64,000 bases of DNA from Saposhnikovia divaricata (Eukaryota > Streptophyta > Magnoliopsida > Apiales > Apiaceae): the NCBI GenBank assembly GCA_036435485.1, contig CM071596.1:15776001-15840000 (forward strand), in the 5' to 3' direction. The number at the start of each line of letters is the position of its first letter. Positions within the stretch are counted from its first letter, which is position 1. The notes under the pieces were generated by a model. That model searched no databases. It worked only from the letters and a program-made list of their open reading frames with translations, and had not been told where the DNA came from. This document shows positions 56,608 to 64,000 of the stretch, piece after piece. Made by a program: the position numbers and the translations under genes.

Positions 56608-59061
56608 ATGGCTCCTAAAAATGCATTCAAGATCCCAATGTTCAACCGAGATCACTATGAAGAATGGGTTTTCAGAATGAGACTATATCTAGAGACTGTT
56701 AACCCTGAATATCTGGAAGTCCTTGACAAGGGTAAATTTGTTCCTATGGTGGTTATTCCTGCACATACGGAAGGAGGGGTGGTTATAGCACCTCGGTCTG
56801 AGCCCAAAAAGGCAGCGGACTTTTCGGATGCTGACAAGGAGCAAATAGCTTGTGATACTGCCGTACGACAAACCTTGATGGAATCTCTTGATCATGAAAT
56901 GTTCAACATAGTCAAAGGTCTGACTACAGCGAAGAAGATTTGGGACAAGATAGAAGTTGTCATGGAAGGATCTGCAGAGGTTAGAAGCAACAAGACACTC
57001 ATACTCAAGATGGAGTATGACACCTTTAGAATACGAAAAGGAGAAGGCATAACAGACGTCTACCTACGATTCAGTCAGTTGGTATTGGATTTGAATCTGA
57101 GAGGTGTAACTCTCCCCATGGTTGAGACTAATACGAGATATCTGAGGAACCAGCCAAAAAGCATTGAACATAGGGTCTACGCAATAAGAGAAACCAGAGA
57201 TTTGCATACAACTTCTCTGAAAGAATATTATGGAATATTAAAGACCTATGAGCTGGAAACACTTCAAGATCAAGCATGGGACAATGATTCAAAGGGAAAA
57301 GAAAGTGCATCAGGATTAGTTGCTGATGAGGAAGAGTCTAAGAAGGCAATGGTTGCAGCAAAGCCTAAATCATCACTTGCACCACATCAAGTTGATAATG
57401 ATGACGAGTGCGCATCTGACAGTGATGATGACTACTACACCCAAGAAGAGCTGGACAACATGGACGATAGTGTCGTGGCATACATGGCAAGGAAGTTCAG
57501 CAACATGAGATTTAGAAAGAGCAACCGACCACAAAGAAATTCTTCATCTTTCTATCGGGCTGCTAAGGGTGGTGGTAGTTCGTCAGGCTACCAAGGTAAA
57601 GGCAAGAATACCAGTTACAAATCTCCATTGGATTTCAAAATGAAGTTCAAATGCTATAATTGTGGTGAAGCTGGACACTTTGCCTCGGACTGCAAAAAGC
57701 CTAAACAGACTTATCCAAAAGAGACATATGAAGCCCTCAAAAGCAAGTATGAAGCACTGGTGAAGGAAAGACATGGAAAACGAGCTTTATTGGTGACAGA
57801 AGGAAGAGCTTGGGATGATTCAGATGAGGAACATGTTACTCATGTAGCAAACTTTGCCCTCATGGCTGAGACATCAGAGGAACCAGAGGTACCAGTTCTA
57901 ACCCTTAAAGTAGAAATGTCCATTGATGATTATAAGGAACAGAACGGGGCTCTTAGTGAAGAGATCTATATGTTGTGCAAAAGCCTAGACTCTTCTCAAA
58001 AGGAACAGAAAACACTTGTTGCCAAAAGCAGAATGCTTGAGGCAAAAGTGGAAGAGCTAGAGGCTGCTTGCACTGTAGATACTTCCCTAAGAGACTTTAT
58101 TAAATCTCTGGAGCACAAGATCGTCCTTAAGGAAGAAGTAGAAGCATGTCTTAGGAACAATCTAGCTGAGTTAGAAACAAAATGTGAAGCTTACAAACTA
58201 GCTGCTAGTAAAGTGTATGTAGATAATGACACATTTAAGAAGATAACTGGAGTAGGTATAGGACTTGATTATTCTGACCTTCCTAAGAAAGAAGGAAAGA
58301 GACCTATTGACCCTAATTCCAGTGACCTTAAAAAGGAAACACCTAGAATTCTTAAATCGGCTGTCAAACCTATCTACAAACATCTTGTTCCTAGAATAGA
58401 AGAAGAAGAGACTGAATTGATAGCTAGATATGAGATTGAGATGGAAGATCGCCAGAAAGAACAACCTATAACTCCTATCAAACAAGTTAAAATCAATTTC
58501 CCTAGAGATGAATCTAGACTGGGATTAGGAGCTAAGGCTGTTAAACAACAAGGAAAGAAAGAAAAAGGCATAAAAGAGGTTAATGCTGAACGAATAAAGA
58601 AAGCATGTTATCACTGTAAATCTACTGAACATCTTTCTTATGCATGCAAAGCTAACATGAATGTTCCTGCTACACATGCCATGCCTATCACACATACAAT
58701 GAATAATCTGCATCAGAATCATGCACAGTGTGGTCAACCTAATTGTATGCCATGCACTTTTAATATCATGCAAACTTTTGTGCATTTAATGAATGCATCT
58801 AGCCAGTCATGCTCAAATACTGTTGCTAGTTCAAACATCAAGAAAAAGTATGGGAGAGCCAAGACTATCAGTCCTCCTAGAGTTAGGAGTGACAAACCTT
58901 CTCCTAAGACTGACAAATCTGTCAAGTCTGAGAAAGGAAAGGAGATAGTCGAAAGCTCTAGTAATGTGAAGAAAAGTGCATCTCCTGTTGTTAAATCTGT
59001 TGATTCTCGATCTTATCGAAAAGCCGGGCCCAATCAGAGTTGGGTTCCGAAGAATGTCTAA
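56608..59061 (+). CDS. gag: SIRE-type copia gag
   Basis: 817 codons from the ATG in GAGATGGCTCC; the frame is also open 15 bases further upstream but without ATG. Features: UBN2-type capsid region (about 1-230), an acidic Asp/Glu tract near 275-290, a zinc knuckle CYNCGEAGHFASDC (about 348), coiled-coil segments (about 450-550), and a second CX2CX4HX4C motif, CYHCKSTEHLSYAC (about 667). The large size and extended C-terminus are typical of Sireviruses. It forms the particle and binds RNA. No lesion is seen. Pol overlaps in the -1 frame from 59040. Confidence 0.93.
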   Translation: MAPKNAFKIPMFNRDHYEEWVFRMRLYLETVNPEYLEVLDKGKFVPMVVIPAHTEGGVVIAPRSEPKKAADFSDADKEQIACDTAVRQTLMESLDHEMFNIVKGLTTAKKIWDKIEVVMEGSAEVRSNKTLILKMEYDTFRIRKGEGITDVYLRFSQLVLDLNLRGVTLPMVETNTRYLRNQPKSIEHRVYAIRETRDLHTTSLKEYYGILKTYELETLQDQAWDNDSKGKESASGLVADEEESKKAMVAAKPKSSLAPHQVDNDDECASDSDDDYYTQEELDNMDDSVVAYMARKFSNMRFRKSNRPQRNSSSFYRAAKGGGSSSGYQGKGKNTSYKSPLDFKMKFKCYNCGEAGHFASDCKKPKQTYPKETYEALKSKYEALVKERHGKRALLVTEGRAWDDSDEEHVTHVANFALMAETSEEPEVPVLTLKVEMSIDDYKEQNGALSEEIYMLCKSLDSSQKEQKTLVAKSRMLEAKVEELEAACTVDTSLRDFIKSLEHKIVLKEEVEACLRNNLAELETKCEAYKLAASKVYVDNDTFKKITGVGIGLDYSDLPKKEGKRPIDPNSSDLKKETPRILKSAVKPIYKHLVPRIEEEETELIARYEIEMEDRQKEQPITPIKQVKINFPRDESRLGLGAKAVKQQGKKEKGIKEVNAERIKKACYHCKSTEHLSYACKANMNVPATHAMPITHTMNNLHQNHAQCGQPNCMPCTFNIMQTFVHLMNASSQSCSNTVASSNIKKKYGRAKTISPPRVRSDKPSPKTDKSVKSEKGKEIVESSSNVKKSASPVVKSVDSRSYRKAGPNQSWVPKNV

Positions 59062-62000
59062 CCAATCTGTCATTGCAGGGCGTTAAGCAGAATAGAAATA
59101 AAGTTATATGGGTGCTAGACAGTGGAGCATCTAGGCATATGACTGGAAACAAGTCCCTGCTTACAGAGTTGGTTATGAAGGCTGGCCCTTATGTTACCTT
59201 TGGAGATGACAGCATAGGTGTGACAAAGGGATATGGCAAACTGAAAACTGGCAATGTCATCATAGAAGATATTTCCTATGTTGAGGGACTGAAGCACAAT
59301 CTGTTGAGTATCAGTCAATTCTGTGACAAAGGTTACGAAATTGTCTTCAACAAGAAAGGTGTATCAATCACTCACATCAAGGAAGGCTCACTGGCTTTGA
59401 GAGGAGTTCGAAAGGCAGATCTTTTTGTTGCAGATATGGATTCAGCAAATCTGAATGAGGTCACCTGTTTCTACAGCAAAGCCTCGGATGATGAAAGCTG
59501 GTTATGGCACAAAAAGCTATCTCACTTAAACTTCAAAACGATGAATGCTCTCGCGAGGCGAGAATTGGTGAGAGATCTACCTCAAATGGAGTTCGCTCCG
59601 AAAGGACTCTGTGAAGCTTGTGAAATGGGAAAGTCGAAGCGAGCATCGCATAAAAGCAAAGAAATTTCTAGTATTACTGAGCCTCTGCAACTTCTTCATA
59701 TGGATTTGTTTGGCCCAGTGAATGTCCTATCTTTGTCTAGGAAAAGATATGCTTTGGTAATCGTGGATGACTTCTCCAAGTATACATGGGTATTGTTCGC
59801 AATGACGAAAGACGAAGTACCTTTCTTAATCATTGATCATATCACTCAAATTGAGAATGTTTCAACACTTACTGTGAAGACGATTAGATCAGACAATGGC
59901 ACTGAATTCAAAAACGCAGTGCTGAATGACTTCTGTGTATCTAAGGGAATACGTCGTCAGTATTCAGCCCCGAGAACTCCACAGCAAAATGGAGTAGTTG
60001 AAAGGAAAAATAGAACTTCGGTTGAAGCAGCAAGAACTTTGTTGTATGATTCAAAACTTCCTTTGTATTTCTGGGCCGAAGCAGTGAGTACCGCTTGTTA
60101 CACTCAAAATAGAACCTTGATTATAAAAGATAAAGAAAAGACACCATGTGAATTAATGAACAACAGAAGACCAACAATCAAATACTTTCATGTCTTCGGA
60201 GCAAAATGCTATGTGCTTATAGATGATGAAAATCTAGGCAAATTTGCAGCAAAAGCTCGTGAAGGAATCTTTGTTGGTTACTCTACAGACGTGGTGGCAG
60301 CTTATAGAGTGTTCTTAGTGAATGATCGAAAAGTGACTGAAAGTTACAACGTCAGATTCGACGATACCAAACTCTCATCAATTTCAAGAGATTCTAGCGA
60401 ACCTGAGTCCCTAAAATTTCAGAATCTGGACTTAGAAGATCTTGAAGATGAACCTGAGTTGGTTGTTCCATTAAATGTTCCAAGCGTACATGAAGGACCT
60501 GAGTCTAGTGAACAAGCTAATTCTACAAGATCAGGAGAGACTTCTTCAGTACCAACCGGCAACAACTCAGGGGGAGTAAATAGCAGCTCAAGGACTACTG
60601 TTCAAGGCTCGAGTCGAGTTGACTCTAGTTCTGTAGGAGCTGGCACTAACTCAGGGGGAGTTAGTGAAAATAATCAAAGTGGTCAGCACCCCAACTCAGA
60701 AAGTCAAGCTGAATCATCAAGACAATTTCCAGGTGAACGGGTATGGAATAGAGACCATTCGTTTGAGTTAATTATTGGTGATCCAGATGCTGGTGTGACT
60801 ACTAGAAGAACTGCAAGAGCTGACATGGCTAATATCTCCTTATATTCTGGGTTCTTATCCAAGCTTGAACCTAAAGAAATAGAAGAAGCTCTTGGTGATG
60901 CTGATTGGGTGATTGCAATGCAAGAGGAACTCAATCAGTTTGAAAGGCAAAAAGTTTGGAAACTGGTACCCCGACCAAAGAACATATCCGTAATTGGAGC
61001 TAGGTGGGTATTCAGAAATAAACTGGATGAAAACGGACTTGTAACACGAAACAAGGCTCGTTTGGTTGCAAAAGATTATTCTCAGCGAGAAGGAATTGAT
61101 TATGATGAAACCTATGCACCAGTTGCAAGACTTGAGGCAGTCAGGATGTTCTTGGCATTTGCAGCACATAAGAACTTCAAGGTTTTCCAGATGGACGTGA
61201 AAAGTGCCTTCCTGAACGGAGAATTTGAAGAAGAAGTGTATCTGGAACAGCCGCCTGGCTTCGTTGATCCAGAACATGCAGATTTTGTGTATCTACTCTT
61301 CAAATCTATCTATGGCCTCAAGCAATCCCCAAGGCGATGGTATGAAACCCTATCCCTATTCTTAATTGAAAATGGTTTTGTTAGGGGAGTAATTGATAAA
61401 ACATTGTTCTATAAAGTTGTGAGAAATGACTTAATACTTGTTCAAGTATATGTGGACGATATTATTTTTGGGTCATCAAATGAGCGCTTGTGCGAGAAAT
61501 TTGCCAAGCTAATGCAGGAAAAATATGAGATGAGCATGATGGGAGAGCTGTCCTTCTTCCTTGGATTACAGATCAGTCAGAGAAAAGATGGTATCTTTAT
61601 CTGTCAATCCAAGTACGTCAGAGATTTACTCAAGAAGTATAATCTAGAAGATGCATCAGCAGCTAAGACTCCCATGGCAACAACCACGAAGCTTGATGAA
61701 GACAAATCAGGTAAATCAGTTGACATCACAAGCTATCGAGGTATGATTGGCTCACTCCTCTATTTAACTGCAAGTAGACCCGATATAATGTTCGCAACTT
61801 GTTTATGTGCAAGGTTCCAAGCGGATCCTAGAGAATCACATCTCGTAGCCGTCAAAAGAATTTTTAGGTATCTCAAGGGCACACCAAATCTAGGGATTTG
61901 GTACCCAAGAGATACAGGCTTTAATCTTATTGGCTATTCGGATTCAGACTATGCAGGTTGCAGGATTGATAGGAAAAGCACATCTGGTGCTTGCCAATTT

Positions 62001-62393
62001 CTTGGCAGAAGATTAGTGTCCTGGCAAAGTAAAAAGCAACATACAGTATCTACTTCTACTGCTGAAGCTGAGTACATTGCTGCTGGAAGCTGTGTAGCTC
62101 AAATACTGTGGATGAGGAACCAATTGAAGGATTATGGCATGGAGCACAAGAAAATTCCAATCATGTGTGACAACACAAGTGCCATTGCCATAACCAACAA
62201 TCCTGTAGATCACTCAAGAACCAAGCACATCGACATCAGGTATCATTTCATAAGAGAACATGTCGAGGAGGGGACTGTGGAGCTACATTTTGTGCCCACA
62301 ATGCAAGAAATTGAAGATATATTCACCAAACCTCTTGATGAAGTAACATTCAATAGATTGGTTGGTGAATTGGGAATGCTTAACACAAGTTAG
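59040..62393 (+). CDS. pol: SIRE-type copia pol
   Basis: 1117 codons without a stop. In order: protease DSGASRHMTG (about 27); GAG-preintegrase and HHCC zinc region (LWHKKLSHLN, CEACEMGK; about 153-202); integrase with Asp in LLHMDLFGP (about 222), Asp in RSDNGTEF (about 284) and Glu in VVERKN (about 321); a linker with two AGGGGGAGT motifs; reverse transcriptase with VYVDDIIFGS (about 803); RNase H with YSDSDYAGC and the closing LHFVPTMQEIEDIFTKPL. The frame lacks an early ATG and is -1 to gag with a 22-nt overlap, so it needs a frameshift or a spliced or mutated junction. The element may be recently active. Confidence 0.94.
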   Translation: MGSEECLTNLSLQGVKQNRNKVIWVLDSGASRHMTGNKSLLTELVMKAGPYVTFGDDSIGVTKGYGKLKTGNVIIEDISYVEGLKHNLLSISQFCDKGYEIVFNKKGVSITHIKEGSLALRGVRKADLFVADMDSANLNEVTCFYSKASDDESWLWHKKLSHLNFKTMNALARRELVRDLPQMEFAPKGLCEACEMGKSKRASHKSKEISSITEPLQLLHMDLFGPVNVLSLSRKRYALVIVDDFSKYTWVLFAMTKDEVPFLIIDHITQIENVSTLTVKTIRSDNGTEFKNAVLNDFCVSKGIRRQYSAPRTPQQNGVVERKNRTSVEAARTLLYDSKLPLYFWAEAVSTACYTQNRTLIIKDKEKTPCELMNNRRPTIKYFHVFGAKCYVLIDDENLGKFAAKAREGIFVGYSTDVVAAYRVFLVNDRKVTESYNVRFDDTKLSSISRDSSEPESLKFQNLDLEDLEDEPELVVPLNVPSVHEGPESSEQANSTRSGETSSVPTGNNSGGVNSSSRTTVQGSSRVDSSSVGAGTNSGGVSENNQSGQHPNSESQAESSRQFPGERVWNRDHSFELIIGDPDAGVTTRRTARADMANISLYSGFLSKLEPKEIEEALGDADWVIAMQEELNQFERQKVWKLVPRPKNISVIGARWVFRNKLDENGLVTRNKARLVAKDYSQREGIDYDETYAPVARLEAVRMFLAFAAHKNFKVFQMDVKSAFLNGEFEEEVYLEQPPGFVDPEHADFVYLLFKSIYGLKQSPRRWYETLSLFLIENGFVRGVIDKTLFYKVVRNDLILVQVYVDDIIFGSSNERLCEKFAKLMQEKYEMSMMGELSFFLGLQISQRKDGIFICQSKYVRDLLKKYNLEDASAAKTPMATTTKLDEDKSGKSVDITSYRGMIGSLLYLTASRPDIMFATCLCARFQADPRESHLVAVKRIFRYLKGTPNLGIWYPRDTGFNLIGYSDSDYAGCRIDRKSTSGACQFLGRRLVSWQSKKQHTVSTSTAEAEYIAAGSCVAQILWMRNQLKDYGMEHKKIPIMCDNTSAIAITNNPVDHSRTKHIDIRYHFIREHVEEGTVELHFVPTMQEIEDIFTKPLDEVTFNRLVGELGMLNTS

Positions 62394-64000
62394 TAAAGCC
62401 TTCTATATGTAAAATCCATGTTTATGTTTGTATGTGCAAGCTACTCAATCATTATGTGCTTAGACTTTAAAATGCCTAATTAATGATTGTTATAGGTTGC
62501 ATATAGTGTGTTTTTGCATAAATTCCTTGTGTTTTAAGTGTCTTTTATAGCACAAATCTGTGAATTTATGCTTGTTAGATTGCATGATCATAGGGGGAGT
62601 TAAATTCATAATATTCTAAATATTGCATGATTTTTAGATGAATTTACCTATGAGTTTCATGTAATTAGAGGCCTTAGAATTAAAAAAATTCAAAATTTCG
62701 AGTTAGGTTCTATCTCGAAACTCATCTAGAAATTCGACTTGAATTTTGACTTAAGCTGTCAGAGTGAAGTTTTTGACAAATTCTAAGTCTGGGAAGAATT
62801 TCGAGTTGGCTATCTCGAAATTCATCTCGAAATTCGACTTAGAGTTCGAGTTCGAGTTACCAGTGTGCCTAGTTCTATCTTCAAAATATTCGAGATAAAG
62901 TCTATCTCGAATTTTATCTCAAAAGTTGAGATGAGGTTTCCATTAAGGGAATATTTTGAAAAGAACTGAGAATTAACTTCGAGTTAGTCTATCTCGAAAC
63001 TCAACTCGAATTTCGACTTGATGTTCGAGATAGAGTGCTCAGTTAAGCTAAAGGGAATTTTTCGAGTTACACTCCTAACTCGAAACATATCTTGAATTAC
63101 CCTGTACTTTTTGCTTCAAGGGGGTATTTTGGAAAGAATTTGAGATTAACTTCGAGTTAGTCTATCTCGAAACTCAACTCGAATTTCGACTTGATGTTCG
63201 AGATAGAGTTCTTAGTCTATCTCGAAACTCAACTCGAATTTCGACTTGATGTTCGAGATAGACTTCTAACTCGAAAAGTATCTTGAATTTCCCTGTTTTT
63301 CTTAAGAGGGGAATTTTCCAAGTTTACTACAAATCAATAATGTTCGAGATAGGATTTCCCTATAGTTTCTGCTGTAAAATTGGTTAAAGTGTTTTTGTGC
63401 TTAATTGTTCGAGTTAACCTCTATCTCGAACTTTATCTCGAAGTTCGACTTGATGTTCGAGATAGAGATGTTCGAGATAGAGATGTTCGAGATAGAGTTC
63501 GACTTAGGTGTTCCCTGTATGGACTTGGTAATTTTCACTCTTTTTAACAGGGACATTTTTGTCATTTCACATTCATCTATATATACATCTCTAACTCGAT
63601 GCCTAATTCACTTTACCTAATTTCATTTTCACAGCAGCCGTTTCACAAAAACAGTGCGATTTCACTAATTACATACCTTTGATCCGTGTTTTTGTGATTA
63701 AACTCATACTAATCACGAATTACTGCCAAACTTTTGACTGATATTCACTGTGTTATCATTAATCATTGTGATACTGTGTTTTGTAACCGCATATACACGC
63801 GCATATACATACACACAAACATCAAGTTTTGTGTAACTGTTCAAAACACGATTTCATATTCTCCATATATACACACGATTTCACTGATAAACACACGAAT
63901 ATTCATCTTTGTTGAATATTCAGATTTAGTATTGGCTATTGATTGAATCCCGTAGTTTAATTTCTAAAAGGGACTTTTGTTGTTCTTGGTAAATTAAAAG
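62394..64000 (+). mobile_element. 3' non-coding region of the SIRE-type element
   Basis: No env-like frame is seen. AGGGGGAGT at 62592 resembles a polypurine tract but is not followed by the LTR start. From 62690 to 63510 the sequence is packed with CTATCTCGAA/TTCGAGATAG motifs. Near 62976, 63151 and 63212 start three copies of a unit of 50-60 bp whose ends TCTATCTCGAA and TTCGAGATAG pair as a 10-11-bp stem. A 15-bp unit GATGTTCGAGATAGA repeats three times at 63452-63496. The 3' LTR was not found before 64000. Confidence 0.8.

Noticed and set aside
61112..61303. Minus-strand frames opposite SIRE pol and gag
   Set aside because: They are shadows of a long conserved sense frame.

Overview
The window is nuclear DNA of a flowering plant, very probably a eudicot. 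The evidence is the plant LTR-retrotransposon lineages (Reina-type chromovirus, SIRE-type copia, Tat/Athila-type gag), Helitrons with plant-type ends, a Stowaway MITE, plant-only gene families (PMT methyltransferase, ACD6-like ankyrin/PGG protein, DUF674, F-box) and GT-AG introns. I cannot name the species. Most of the 64 kb is mobile-element sequence, much of it nested.

Layout. 1-12475 is a stack: an LTR element (1-4875) sits in a Ty3 chromovirus pol (4876-7160), which sits in a copia pol (7161 onward). That copia pol is broken again by a non-autonomous LTR element (8601-11787), whose own 5' LTR holds a solo-LTR-like insert (8844-10540). 12572 to about 17150 is a decayed copia element on the minus strand. 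17747-22811 is a composite LINE-type insertion with a 19-bp target duplication; it contains a Helitron (18716-20186) and an RTE-type LINE (20498-21785). 23179-23864 is a terminal-inverted-repeat element carrying a copia reverse-transcriptase fragment.

The gene island is 24.9-32.8 kb: a broken F-box gene, a broken DUF674 gene, a second F-box remnant, an intact tRNA-Trp gene, and one intact protein gene, an eight-coding-exon PMT24/25-like methyltransferase (27840-31308, minus) with a 5'UTR intron and a TATA box.

33-48.5 kb is AT-rich repeat country: solo LTRs, a SINE, two copies of one Helitron family (one with a solo LTR inside its terminal hairpin), a TIR element bounded by (TA)n, MITEs and minisatellites. 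50091-52335 (minus) is an ACD6-like ankyrin/PGG gene broken by a perfect 7-bp tandem duplication. A gypsy element (LTR 52520-53130, gag 53537 onward) begins 185 bp upstream of that gene. Its gag is cut by a young SIRE-type copia element (54864 to beyond the window end) with intact gag and pol reading frames and a hairpin-rich 3' region.

The host genes have no apparent functional link to each other. I found no candidate for a wholly new biological system. The most unusual observations are the stack of insertions, the Helitron hairpin split by an LTR with target duplication, the (TA)n-bounded TIR element with a related uninterrupted copy nearby, the exact heptamer lesion in the ankyrin gene, and the hairpin units and repeated purine motif of the SIRE element.
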